From Cunninghamia lanceolata (lineage: Eukaryota; Streptophyta; Pinopsida; Cupressales; Cupressaceae), in NCBI GenBank assembly GCA_027924645.1, contig BSBN01000254.1, positions 17,492,501 to 17,556,500 of the forward strand: DNA of 64,000 nt, given 5' to 3'. The position numbers and the translations under genes are program-made. The notes beneath the pieces are model-generated. The model saw only the letters and a program-made list of their open reading frames with translations. It searched no databases and had not been told where the DNA came from. The first letter of the stretch is position 1; the number at the start of each line of letters is the position of its first letter. Below are positions 36,281 through 47,889 of this stretch, piece by piece.

Positions 36281-37364
36281 TGTTGGCAAGAGACACTATA
36301 TAGATTCATGATTGTTGTCATTGATGGCAACAAAGTTCATCCCACACATCCACAGGACATGGTGTGTCTACCAGAAGTCAGAGTGAAGAATGTTGTGGTC
36401 CAGTAAACAAGAACAGAGCATGTGTCAAGGTCCGACAGACAGGTCTAGATCTCTCAGAGGAAGTATCTTGGTGTAGTGCAGATTTGGGGAAGTTAAGAGG
36501 ACTACCTTGAGTGGTATATTCCAAGGATTTAGCCTTTGGTGATAGATGAGGAAAAAGATATGAATAGTTGAGTTCCGGATTCCTGAATGACAATATGAAC
36601 AGAGGAAGAACTGACTGACAGAACATCAGACTACATTCCAGATGAGTTATTGATTGTGGTAAAGGTTATGAAGGCATGAATCATGTCTGGCTAACATGAT
36701 TAATGATTTATACAAGCATATACTTGATCCGCATTACTTGATGTGCAAGGATTCAGCCGACAGATCAGAATTAGTGAAAAGATTGACTATTCTGGGTGCC
36801 AACTAGAAAGATGAGCAAATTACTTGTGCGGATATATATACACAATGGATTTAGTTGTGAGAGTTGTTGTTGATGTGATGTGTGAATAAAAGCAGAAGAG
36901 TAGAGTAGAAGCAGAAAAGAAGATCCGGTATGTGAAAGGAAAACAGCAAAAGAGAAGAGGAAAGATGAAGTGCAGTAGAACAGTATACTGAGCCTAACTG
37001 GAACTGAACTCCAGCATTTGTGGATGCTCCTAATCAGTTCAAGTATTGTATAACATTCTCTTTGTAGACAGTGAGTCTCTTATAGGTAGTGTGCCTCTTG
37101 TGAGCAGTGTGCTCGGGTAGTGAGCCCTAATTAGCAAGTGCCATTTTGTATTTCCTTATTCTTCTAATAGAGAATAATCTTTGGGTTAATCACCCCGTGG
37201 TTTTCTCCCTTAATAGGGTTTCCACGTCAAAAATATTGTGTCATGTGTATCTTCATTTCATGGTTATATTTGCTTGTTTGAATTAATGCTGCATTGATTA
37301 ATAAGAAAAGTTCAGAAGAAATAATTAGGATAACTGATTCACCCCCCCCTCTCAGTTACCAACA
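36281..37364 (+). repeat. 3' LTR of Sirevirus-like copy 1
   Basis: Begins TGTTGGCAAGAGACAC and ends CTCAGTTACCAACA. It is highly similar to 30030-31124, with scattered substitutions and small gaps. Confidence 0.95.
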
Positions 37365-37369
37365 GACAT

Positions 37370-39029
37370 TACTTGTTGCCTAAGGAGTTTGTGTTGTATA
37401 CAAATCATCAAGCTTTGCAATATTTGAATAGTAAAGATAAGTTGAATCAGAGACATATGAGATGGGTTGAGTTCATGCAGATTTATATATTTCTATTGAA
37501 GCATAGGAGTGGAAAGTCAAACAAAGTTGCTAATGCATTGAGTAGAAGAAGAAACTTGTTGACAGAGATGAGAGTTGCAGTGTTGGGTTTTGATGAATGT
37601 AAGAACATGTATGAAGGAGACACTAATTTTGTAGAGCCTTGGAAAGCATGTAAGGATCCTATTGTGATAGATAGGAGTAAGTGGTTGGACTATTTCATTT
37701 AGGAAGATATGTTGTTTAAGTCAGTTGTGCATACCTAGAAATTCAATGAGAGATAACTAGATCAAGGAAAAACATAGTGGTGGATTGGCAGGACATTTTG
37801 ACATTGATAAGACAATGGCTTTGGTGAGTGAAAACTACTTTTGGCCTCATATACATAAGGATGTTAGGAAATTTGTGCAGAGTTGCAGAATTTGTCAAGT
37901 TACAAAAGGGAGTAGTCAAAACACTAGATTGTATAAGCCTTTGACAGTACCTGAGAGACCTTGGGAAGACATAAGCATGGATTTTGTAATGGGATTGCCT
38001 AAGACACAGAGAGGACATGATTTAATATTTGTAGTAGTAGATAGATTTTCAAAGATGGCACATTTCAAATCTTGTAAGAAGACAACTGGTGCAATGCATG
38101 TAGTAGACCTATTTTTCAAAGAAATTGTGAGATTGCATGGATTATCTAAGAGTATAATTTCAGATACAGATGCTAGATTTCTTGGACTTTTTTGGAAGAC
38201 CCTTTGGAAGAAGATGAAGACATATTTGAAGTTTAGTTTAGCTTTTCATCCATAGACTGATGGACAGACAGAGGTAGTGAATAGGAGTTTGGGAAACTTG
38301 TTGAGATGTTTGGTTGGAGAAAAGGTAGGAAGTTGGGAATTGATTCTTTCACAAGTAGAGTTTGCATACAATAATTTAGTGAATAGGAGCACTACAAGAA
38401 CACATTTTGAGATTGTTACTGGAGTGAATCCTAGAGGAGTTATAGAAGTAAGAGATATCAGTGCAGAGGAAAAGATAAGTGCAAAAGCAGAAGAATTTGC
38501 AGAAAATATGGAGACAGTGCATAATCAGGTGAAGAAGTATTTGGATGATATGAACAACAAATATAAGGAGCAAGATGATGAGAAGAGAAGACATAAAGAA
38601 TTTGTAGTGGGAGATGAAGTGATGGTATACTTGAGAAAAGAAAAATTTCTAGTTGGGACACATAACAAGTTGAAGATGAAGAAGTTTTGACCTTGTAGGA
38701 TACTCAAGAAATTTGATTATGGAAATGCATATGAAGTAGAGTTACTGGAGATGTTGGGGATATCACCTATTTTCAACATTGCAGACCTATGTCAGTATCA
38801 TGAAGCAGAGTTTAGTGACAACCTTAAACAAGACTTGAAGAAGCAGTTACCACAAAAAGCACCAAAGCAGATTGAAGACATTTTGGACAATAGAGTTGGA
38901 CGTAGCACCAGAGGAAAACAATACAAAGAATGCCTTGTGAAGTGGAAAGGCACACCGGAAGAAGATTCATCATGGATTTCTCAGGCTAAGGTGGACCGTC
39001 TTGGTTTTCCTCTAGCCCTAGCAAAATGA
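37370..39029 (+). pseudogene. Chromovirus RNase H end, integrase and chromodomain
   Basis: Continuation of the chromovirus pol after the nested insertion. The RNase H end is at 37373-37560 (LYTNHQALQYL, RSGKSNKVANALSRR). Integrase follows from about 37780. Its zinc-binding region is GHFDIDKTMAL...CRICQ. The core acids are in DISMDFVMGLP (near 37970), SDTDARF (near 38160) and TDGQTEVVNR (near 38262). A chromodomain closes it at about 38874-39000 (IEDILDNRV...YKECLVKWKG...DSSWI). It would bind modified histone tails and guide integration. Stops occur at 37703, 38254 (CAG to TAG within HPQTDGQ) and about 38687, with a frameshift between 37730 and 37785. Confidence 0.93.
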
Positions 39030-39060
39030 GGTACTCACTTTTTCAATAACCTTGAATGTC

Positions 39061-39880
39061 TGATGTAGGAGCATCCCTGGTTCAAGAGCAGTCTTGCATT
39101 AACCCAAAACATTTGCATTTCAATTTGTTTACAGTTTAGTTTGTTTCTTTTCATTTTCCAGTTCAGTTCAGTCATAATCAGTTTCTATATTTTGGTCTGC
39201 ATTCTAACACAGTTGTATTTCACATCTTGCGGAGCTAGACTTAACATCTAGATTCATTCATCTACATCATATCCAAAATTTAGAGCATTTGGATCAATTA
39301 TCGAGAAGACTCTGTATCAGAAGATCGATTGTTTTCTCATAATAGAGTATCCTGATAGTCTCAAATAATCAGCTAAAGGAGAAGACTTGTGTAGCTTAAT
39401 GACACATCATTCAATGATCCTTGGTTCGTTGCCAACCTTCCCCAAGATCCACATATCATTCCATTCATTTACGGAGGATTTCTATGCATTTAGGTCCGAC
39501 CTATCCATGTACACACATTACAGCTCTTCAGTGGAGTTTGTGTTCTTCCTTGGCTGACGTAGAGGAATCTCTTGTACTGGAGATGATATACAATGATGTA
39601 ATAGATCCTTAGGAAAGCAGATGGTGATTGATTCATAACCCATAGTTTAGATTTTATGCAAAGGAGTTTCAAAGCTATATCTTATGCCTATTTTGAAATC
39701 AAGCCTTTGAGCCCTAATTGTAAGCCTGCATGTTGCAGGCCAGATTGTATTTGAATCTATGATATACTAAATGACTGAGTCTTCATTTGTTTCATATCTT
39801 TGAGTTGTTTCTATTGTGTTTACTCTTGTTGCACAGCCTGGACAGTTCATTCTGTGAACCCTCCTGTTGTGACTGCACCA
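39061..39880 (+). repeat. 3' LTR of the chromovirus
   Basis: 820 bp, TGATGTAGGAGC... to ...GACTGCACCA. The 40 bases before it are not purine-rich, so the polypurine tract is eroded or unusual. CTTCC follows. Confidence 0.9.
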
Positions 39881-40610
39881 CTTCCCTTCACATATCAATA
39901 GCTATTTATAGAGAAATCAACCCTCATCTAGAATAAATAAGCACATGGTGGAAAAATCTTGACTTTGAAAGTCAAGTCTACTCAATTAAATGCCTTTCTC
40001 CAATTTTCAATTTAAAATAAATTCATGTAGAAAATTTCATTAAATCAATAAATGCTATCTTTGAAAATTGACTTGGAGGATGGGGGTGGGAATTGAATCC
40101 TCATAAATGTATTTTCTAGAAGTGTACCCTTCTTGATTTTTATTTTTATTTATTTAAAACTTTAAATTGGCATATATAAAAATCATTTATTTATTATCAT
40201 TATTATTACTATTTTGTTTTTAATGTGACATGATATATTATTTAATTTTAATATAAAAAGGTCATTAATAGCTTTTATGTGTGTATTTGAGTACTAAAAT
40301 ACACACACTAAGACATTATTTTTATCTAAATTGATTTGATTAAAAAAGAATCAAGCATATAGTGTCAAGTGTGGCCAATGTTAGAGTGGTCAAAACTAAA
40401 CATATGATGTCAAATACTTTTATGGTAACTAGGGTTGTTAGTAAATTAGTAGAATCATCTGTAACAACTTATTTGAACATTTTGCCACAAATATCCATTG
40501 GAGTTTGTTTGAATTGAAGATCCGTAAATAAAATAAAATTATATATATATATATATATATAAATAGTAGATTTTACTAAGAGAGAGATAGAGAGCTATTA
40601 GGTCATGACA

Positions 40611-41547
40611 TGTATGATTCGCCCCTTCACATGCCATTTTTTCTCACTATGAGGTTTCATTTGTGTTTGGTTTTGTTATTCTTAACTGTACTCTTACTGT
40701 GTTTTGTTGTGGATTTCAAATTGCCCACAGAGGGCATTATTTTTTTATGCCACAAAGAAGCCATCCATTGGCCTACTTCGATGGATTCTAAACGTTGTTT
40801 ATAGGGCTCGACATACGTGACATTCATAGGTGTTACCTACCTTTGAGGATGAGCTCGAAGCACATCACTGATGGCTCTGTTAGGCAAATTTAGTGTGCCT
40901 TGCTTCACAAGCCGGTTTCAATCTGCAATGCCCATAAAAAGGTTTCGACAGAGTGCTTTGGTGACTCCATAACACCCATCATTGGGCCTACAAGGAGGAA
41001 GCATTGACGCCACACAGAGACGTCCCCAACCCATCTACCAAACAGCATGGAAATCATCCTATCTTCCCATGAATTCAACATCTTCTTCATGTTTGATCGA
41101 CGGTCAAAGGGCCACGATTTACACAACATTCATATCTGCAACAGGTGTCAAGTTTTTTGGCATGAAGGTGGGCAGCAATTTTTTAAAGTTAAGCCCTTGG
41201 TCATATGGGGTTTTAGCCCCTGGTCATGCATAGCTCAATGGGGCTTATTTTTTCCCTCATTTCAATTTTTTTCCCAAACAATTTGCATGCAATTTTTTTC
41301 AAACATTGGAAATTTTTTTGTTGTGGAAGGAATTTTTTTTGTAAATGCAAAAAATTGAAAGGCCTTAACTTTTACAAATCAACTCAAAATTGAGTGATTC
41401 CTTTTGCAAAAGTGCATAGTTTTTCGTAGCCAATCTAACTAGTCTAAAATCGTACTAAAATTATAAAGTGCCTATTTAAGCTATTTTACGGTGACTTATC
41501 ACACTCCTTCTATAAAGTGCCAAAGTTGGAGGGAACTATTGCAAGTA
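40611..41547. other. Unassigned sequence, possibly leader of the interrupted copia element
   Basis: By position this continues the sequence at 10999-11037 on the other side of the giant-LTR element, so its first part may be copia leader. A 74-codon minus-strand open frame (40905-41129, MLCKSWPFDRRSN...) has ordinary composition but no family I recognise. T-rich runs lie at 41240-41345. No LTR end is visible. Confidence 0.35.
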
Positions 41548-42722
41548 TGGGCCTAATCGATGTTGTCATTGATGTCAACATACTCCTGTTGCATTGATGT
41601 CAAGGATTGGATGAGTTGTGTGCTGAGGATATTGAGAAAATTAGTCCTATCAAAAACAGAGAAGAACAGTGAAGATAGTAAAGCTCTATGAAGTGAAGAT
41701 CCCAGCTAGATGAAGATCAGAGAATGCACATCAAAGGGTTTGTAGATATGTGTTTGAAGATGATCTAGTCAAGATTTGAAAGGTCCGTAGTGAAAATGTG
41801 GAGGAGTTATGGCCATGAGAGTAAATTGGTTCTAGCAACTGTTCAGAGGTGACAGAGTGACACATAGGTTTGGTGAGATCTGGAAATATAATATCATGTT
41901 CTGCAGATCTGGTGGCATGTTTGGGAGGCTAATATGAATTGACAACTCAATTGGTTCATGGTTTAGAGATCCACAAGCAATCCTTTTAATGTGACAATGA
42001 TGACCAACTGTGTTCTTGAGGTTCCAGATGAAGATGCAAATGATTATAGTAAGCAGAAGTGGTGCGAATGTTCTTGGTGTTTCAAGCAAGCTTGTGGGGG
42101 TCTCTAGATTGTGTCCAGTTTGTGTTGGTGATCTGCATTGAAGATTGAGCTCGTGATTGAAGATTTACCTTCGAGTGATGGTGTTCTTCCTAGTCTTGGC
42201 AAACCAAATGATTTGTGCATGTTGTAGATGATCTTGAAGATGTTTTGCAAAGCATGGTGTGTTCCTTGAAGAATATTGAAGTCCCAGGTATGTGTGGCTA
42301 ACAGTGTAGTGATGTGCATGAAGTTTTTGTAATAAGTCAAGTTGTAATTGCTCTATAATAAAATAAGTGTATGTTATGCCAACTTTGATGATCATTCCAA
42401 AGTTGATGTCATGTATAAATAAGAGTTGCAAAGTCATTCAAATGTATCCTTGTGGTCATGATGAGAAATTGATAGGGAAGAGGAGCGAAAAGTAGAGAAG
42501 AGGTGTTGAGCTTAAATGGAACTGACTCAAGCATAGTAAATATGCTAATCTCTAGTTCAAGTATGTAATATTTATATTCTTCTATAGACAGTGTGTCTCC
42601 TGTAGGTAATGGGCCTCTTGTGAGCAGTGTGCTCGGGCAGTGAGCCCTAATTGGCAAGTACCATTTTATACTTCCTATTCTTTTAACAGAGAATACAATC
42701 TTGGGTTAGTCACCCCATGGTT
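41548..42722 (+). mobile_element. LTR fragment related to the Sirevirus-like family (third copy)
   Basis: Starts near TGGGCCTAATCGATG and contains TTGTCATTGATGTC, with a TATA box TGTATAAATAAG at about 42412-42423. It carries the module run GTGTGTCTCCTGTAGG, GGGCCTCTTGTGAGC, GTGTGCTCGGGCAGTGAGCC shared with the LTRs at 30.8 and 37.1 kb. Its U3 differs from copies 1 and 2. It stops at CACCCCATGGTT, where the reverse element begins, so its 3' end is missing. Confidence 0.65.
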
Positions 42723-42723
42723 G

Positions 42724-43826
42724 TGTCGATAAATGAGAGGGGAGGTGAATCAGTTGTCTTAATTAATTTAACTTTCTATTCTTCTTTAACAACTAGTGCA
42801 GCATCAAAGCAAGTAAGCATCCATAATCATAAAAGTAGAAACAAATTCATTACACATAAAACAATGATTTTGATGTGGAAAACCCTGTTAAGGGAAAAAC
42901 CACTGGGTGACTAACCCAAGAATGTATTCTCTATTAGAAGAATAGAAATACAAAATGGCACTTGCCAATTAGGGCTCACTACCCAAGCACACTGCTCACA
43001 AGAGGCTCACTACCTACAAGAGACTCACTGTCTACAAGTTATAAAGAGAGTAACAAGATACTTGAACTGATGAGAAGCATCCACATATGCTAAAGTTCAG
43101 TTCCATTTAGGCTCAGTATACTGATCTATTGCACTTCATTCTTCTTCTTTGGTGATGTTGTCCTGTCACGTACCGGACCTCTCTTACTGCCTTTACATTG
43201 CTCTTCTACTTTTCATTGCACTTCACCACACACAACACACACCTTCATACTGAAATCAATTTGGTATATATATCCGTACCAAGGATTTCATCCACTTTCT
43301 AGTTAGCATCTAGAATACTCAATAATTTCCCAAACTCTTGATCTGTCGGCTGAATCCTTGCTTATCAAGTGATGCGTATCAAAGAGATGCTTATAGAAGT
43401 CATCAACCATGTCAGCCAATCATGAATGATACCTCAAGAAACTTGATCATCATCAATATCTTATCTGGATTAAGGTCTGATGTTCTGCCAATCAGTTCTT
43501 CCTTAGTCTACTCTACCAAACAGGAACCCAATACTTAGGTGCTCATATATCTTCACTCTTTCTTCATCAGAGGCTCAATCCCTGGAATCTATCAGTCAAG
43601 ATACTCCTCTTGACTTCCCCAAGTCTGCACTTTACTGAGATACTTCCTCTGAGAGATACGGACCTAACTGTCAGACCTTGCTACATGCTCTGTTCTTGCT
43701 TACCAGACCTCAACACTCTTCAATCTGACTTTCGGTATAGACACACCATGTCCTACGGATGGGGGGATGAACTTTGTTGCCATCAATGACAACACTCATG
43801 AAGCTACACTGTGTCTCTTGCCAACA
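42724..43826 (-). repeat. 3' LTR of Sirevirus-like copy 2
   Basis: The plus strand reads TGTCGATAAATGAGAGG... to ...GTGTCTCTTGCCAACA, the reverse of TGTTGG...CCAACA-type ends. Polypurine tracts (CTCCCCCTT on plus) follow at 43828-43838 and again near 43880-43890. Confidence 0.9.
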
Positions 43827-44084
43827 ATCTCCCCCTTTGGCATTGATGGTAACACTTAGTGAAAAATGATTGTCACACTACACTCCCCCTTGGTTGATGC
43901 TCCGTTCTAATGTACACTTTACCAGAGCTCACCCTTAGCTGGATTCTACATTTTTCATCGCTTCTCACTCCCCCTTTGACATCAATGGCAAAGGTTAGGG
44001 TCCGCACACCAAAAGTTTCAAGAAAAAAAATCTATACATATCCGCATAATTATATATACAAGTTGTACTTACATATACTTAAGT

Positions 44085-46256
44085 ATATATGCAAAAGTAT
44101 TCTTCAACTATACAACTTTTCTCACCCAACTTTGCTTCATCCTATCCAAAATTGAGATGTGACCACTCAACAGGAATGCAAAAGCTTCTACCTTCTTAAG
44201 ATCTGTCAGATCATTGGTCTGAGCTGTGGCTTGAACATCAGTTAGGGCCTCATGCATGGCCTCTAACTTAGGGATAATGATCCCTCTAAGTTCACTTAAC
44301 CTGTTTATTCTATTTTTCTTCTCCTTCTCAAGCTTCTTTATCTCATCTATGACTGCAATAGTCTGACACTCTTGATTTACTATGGAAGAGGAGAGGATCA
44401 AAACTTTGAGATAAACTTAACAGTTTATCCTCTTGCTCTTTTACTTTCTTCTCAATATCCTTGGTCACTTTAGGCCAGGATAAACAAAATTTATTTATAT
44501 CTCTGCCATCTTTAAGAGCATTTTCTAAGCTCTTTACTCCAATATCCATAACTCTCCTATCATTTGTTACTAGACCCTACACTTTGGAGAATCTTTTTCC
44601 CAAAAACTCCTTCCAGACCTTTTCTTTTGCTGACTTTTCTAAGGAATAAAAATGTGAATGAATAGAATTTACAAGAGATTTTAGATTACCGGATGTGGAG
44701 GCCGAAGGATCCTTTTGGAAGGATGGCATGACCTTCTCCAATACACCGGATGCAATTTCTATTAGCTCACAATCCTCTATGTGAGACTTCAAAAGTTTTT
44801 CTTTTGCCTTTGCATGGGCGAAGGATGATATCTTCATAGTCTAAACCGAGGAGAGGGAATCAAAATTGAATGGTCCTTGAAGCAATTCTGGTTCATCAAT
44901 TTCCATCATATCTTTGGTTAAGAAATCTTTGATAGTTTCTGTAGTGTCTCTTGCCAGAGATAGAGTCTTCTTCCCTTCTGCAGTCTTAGAACTATCTCTT
45001 GGAGTCTTCTTTGTTTGGTCTTTTTCTTTTTCCTTTACTTCTTCTTCTTGACTGGATTTCTCCTCTATTCTTTCTTCTCCTTTAGATCTGGGATCTGCAG
45101 GGGAAGCTAGAGGAGAGATGTTTGCTTCTTCATGGACTTCCTCTTTCAGAGCAGAGGAATCTAAGTCCTTGGCTTTCTCTTCACTTGTCTCCTTTGCCTC
45201 TTCTACCATTATCTTAGTAAATTCTTCTTTGTCATCCACACCTAAGTCGTCTATAATAGGAATATTGGATCTTTTGTATGCATTCCGGAGGATGTCTTCT
45301 ATTTCTTTTACCACTTTGTCAGTCTCTCCAAGCATAAGATGATTCATTCTAGCTTTGCTCCAGAACTCATCCTTGCAATCTTTGAAGATCATATTCATTT
45401 GTTTATGAGTGATTGAAGGATACAGCTGAATAGCTATCTATTCCTAGATTTCTAGGTCTTTTGCTTGGGCATTATTTTTTCATATTTCAAGTTCCTTCTC
45501 TAAGCTTTTGGGAATCAGAGATATAATTTCAATGAATGCTTTATTGTAGATGTTTAGATACCTGACTGTGGCATCTTACAATATCTTCTGGTTAGTTTCA
45601 TTATATTCATCATAAAATTCAACCATTGGTTGTAAGTTCCCATCCACAATAACTGATTTGATGATATCATCAATGTGGAGAGTAGGTTTTTCAACAAATT
45701 CCTTTGCCTTCTCTTCTTTGTCTTGATCGGTAGAGGGTTTACCGGTTGTTTTCTTCTTCTTCATTTTCTTTACTTCCTCATCTGTCTCTGTCTCTTCATC
45801 ATCCTTGAGGCTTATGTATGGTCTTGTAGCCTTTGTCTTTGTTCTCTTTTCTCTTTTATCGGATGATTTTGCTTTCAGTTTTGATGCCTTTGACCTCTTA
45901 GCAGTGGCAGGTGCAGAGCTCTTAGAGGGTCTAGTCTAAGAGGGGGCTTCTACCGGAGAAATTTATTTTTCTGCTTCTTCTACCCTTTCCATCTTCTCTC
46001 TGTTTGCATCAAGTGCCTCTTTTGATATTCCATGCCTCTTGGTAAATTCTTCTACTTCCCTCACTTTTCTTTTCATTTCTGGTTGTCTTAACTCCACATG
46101 GATCTTCACACTCAACTCTTCAAAGGTTCCAAACCTTTCTACCTTAGGATCCTTGAGTTGACTAAGCATGTGTTGAACATGTAGCTCTATAATTTTCTCA
46201 TCTACTTCATACCCCATTAGCATGATTCAGAATGTCCTTGGCTCTACTGCCTCCAT
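44085..46256 (-). pseudogene. ORF3 of Sirevirus-like copy 2, broken
   Basis: Counterpart of ORF3 at 33827-36034. Shared stretches are LHIDDIIKSVIVDGNLQPMV, LMLGETDKVVKEIEDIL, SHIEDCELIEIASGVLEKVM and KEQEDKLLSLSQSFDP. Frames break at several points. Stops near 45430-45450 (AATCTAGGAATAG) correspond to CAG and CAA codons in copy 1. Where copy 1 has stops (PSF-stop-KDP, KV-stop-KEF), this copy has Gln and Trp codons. The start is again the A of TAATG. Function unknown. Confidence 0.8.
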
Positions 46257-47243
46257 TAGGCATTGATCAGTTTCTACCATAAAGCATACTGTATCCTTAT
46301 ACTTTTCAACTAGAGATTGGGGGATTCTCTCTCTTGCTTGCATCATACTCTAAAAGTTCTTGAAGTATCCCCATAGTGTTGTATTATGTGCCTTGGCATC
46401 ACCTATTCCATGCAAATAGTCCCTGATTTGTACGGCTAATAGTCTATCATTTTGCCACATCCAACCACTAGATCCGGGTAGCTCATTCATGTAATAGAAA
46501 AATAGACAGAGTATCAAGCCACTGTATTTGAAGGAATTCTTCTTTCCCTTCTTTATCTTCTACAGATTCTCCAAAAATTGGTTCAGGAGAAGTTCACAAA
46601 GATCATAGTCAACATTTTCTTTTAGCATCTGATAAGCTATGTAAATTGCAGTTCCGGGTACTAAATTTTCCCTGCTAGAGTGATATATCTTGTAACCAAT
46701 TATCATGGATGCAAATTTGATATCCGGATCAGTGATATCTTCAATTGTCATTGCTCTCTTGTCAAATTTCGATCCAGTTGCCTTACTCACTATCTGATTC
46801 TTGACAGATTTGAGAGCAGGTATCCCACCGAATGAGTGCAATCCAGTAACTACCCTAATGGCATCCTTAGTTATCTTGAATGGCCTCATCAACCATATAA
46901 AGTTATCATGCATTCTACTTAGAACATACCATACCCATTCATCTTCTACAAAATAGGGGAAATGAATGCACTGTGCAAAATGTTTGTCCCAGATAGCCTT
47001 ATACTAAGGTTTGAGTTCAAATGAGTCATCTATTAACTCATTGTGATAGATATCTATTAGCTTGGATTCCCCAAATTCTTCAATGTTCACATGAATGTAT
47101 GCCCTAACGTCTTCAACATGCAAAACCCCATGCAGAATGCCAGAAAATGCACCTAAGGGATCCACTTCTAGAGATTTGTAGTGATGTTTCTTAAATTTAG
47201 GACGCGGTCTATCAGAAATCTTCACAACATTCAGAGTAGCCAT
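46256..47243 (-). pseudogene. ORF2 of Sirevirus-like copy 2, broken
   Basis: Starts at ATG 47243 (MATLNVVKISDRPRPKFKKH). It matches copy-1 ORF2 through HVNIEEFGESKLIDIYH, ITKDAIRVVTGLHSFGGIP and IIGYKIYHSSRENLVPGT to the TAATG junction at 46254-46258. At least one net single-base shift and several stops interrupt it. Comparing both copies gives the protein boundaries with some confidence. Confidence 0.85.
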
Positions 47244-47889
47244 CTTAAAGATTCAGAGAGAGTTTGATCAAGAGCAGAAAATACCTTTTCATGCTTCTAG
47301 GTTTCACGGAATGAATTGGATCGAATTGCTGGAAGAGTTGACTTCTGTGGTTGATCTTTGAGAGGCTTGAGACAATTTGTTTGCAAAGCTCCTTTTCTTC
47401 TTCTTCTCAAATGTAAATGTACAAATGATGAACAAAAGAACCCTTTTATTTCTGCGCAAACCCTAATTTCATTTGCAATAAATTAATACCTTAAGTTATT
47501 CTGGTTGTTCTGTTCTCTCTGTCCTGAGAGATTTTTTTGGTCCACTAAGATGCCCTTAAAGTTATTCTTGGTGGATATTAAGAATCTATCTACCTTTCAC
47601 AATCATTCTATTTATCCATAGATCAAGATACCTCAAATTCAAATCATATCGGATCTAACTGTGAAAGTCATGTTCTTACCAGATGGCTATTGAACCGGAT
47701 CAATCTTGGAAGATTAATCTTTTCAAAACTTCTTGCGGATCTTTCATATCTTTACCATGGCTTATTTAGATATTTCTCTGAGAACATCTTTGATCCGCAA
47801 CCTTTCATGTGCCAATTTCAGGCACCTATTGACTGGCTGGGGGAAAATGTGTTTCTTTTGTTACTCCCTGTGAGCCAGAGCTCATCTAT

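Larger units (their letters stand above)
30030..37364 (+). mobile_element. Pol-less Sirevirus-like (Ty1-copia type) element, copy 1
   Basis: 7335 bp with LTRs of 1095 bp (30030-31124) and 1084 bp (36281-37364). Ends are TGTTGG and CCAACA; the 5' LTR end has drifted to CCAATA. It has a perfect TGGTATCAGAGC primer site, three consecutive ORFs and four polypurine tracts before the 3' LTR. ORF1 is gag-like (coiled coil plus four CCHC knuckles). ORF2 and ORF3 are unlike protease, integrase or reverse transcriptase. No pol is present. Multiple GGGGGAG tracts, a coiled-coil gag and extra ORFs next to the 3' LTR are hallmarks of Sireviruses. It must borrow pol functions. It inserted into the chromovirus RNase H. 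Confidence 0.9.
26041..39880 (+). mobile_element. Ty3-gypsy chromovirus (with a nested element)
   Basis: Contains LTRs (26041-26897 and 39061-39880), a tRNA-Met primer site, gag with a CCHC remnant, protease, reverse transcriptase, RNase H, integrase and a C-terminal chromodomain. It is flanked by CTTCC at 26036-26040 and 39881-39885. The sister LTR of the host element has a single CTTCC (16245-16249). The chromodomain marks the chromovirus branch. Without the nested element it is about 6.5 kb. It is inactive because of stops and frameshifts in gag and pol. Confidence 0.95.
11038..40610 (-). mobile_element. Ty3-gypsy element with giant (~5.95 kb) LTRs, nested insertions inside
   Basis: The parts read on the minus strand are: 5' LTR at 20424-40610 (about 5930 bp once two insertions are removed), primer site at 20409-20421, a 3.4-kb interior at 17015-20423, polypurine tract at 17015-17030, and 3' LTR at 11038-17014 (5977 bp). 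The LTR starts TGTCATGACC and ends CCTTACA (the 3' copy ends with one G-to-C change). The flanks are TGTGT (11033-11037) and TGTAT (40611-40615), a 5-bp target duplication with one mismatch. The interior is shorter than one LTR and keeps only an RNase H remnant. Family assignment rests on that remnant. Confidence 0.85.
20424..40610 (-). repeat. 5' LTR of the giant-LTR gypsy element, split by insertions
   Basis: LTR sequence occupies 20424-25287, 25700-26040 and 39886-40610. It is interrupted by a solo LTR (25288-25694) and by the chromovirus (26041-39880). Net length is about 5930 bp against 5977 bp for the partner LTR. Confidence 0.85.
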
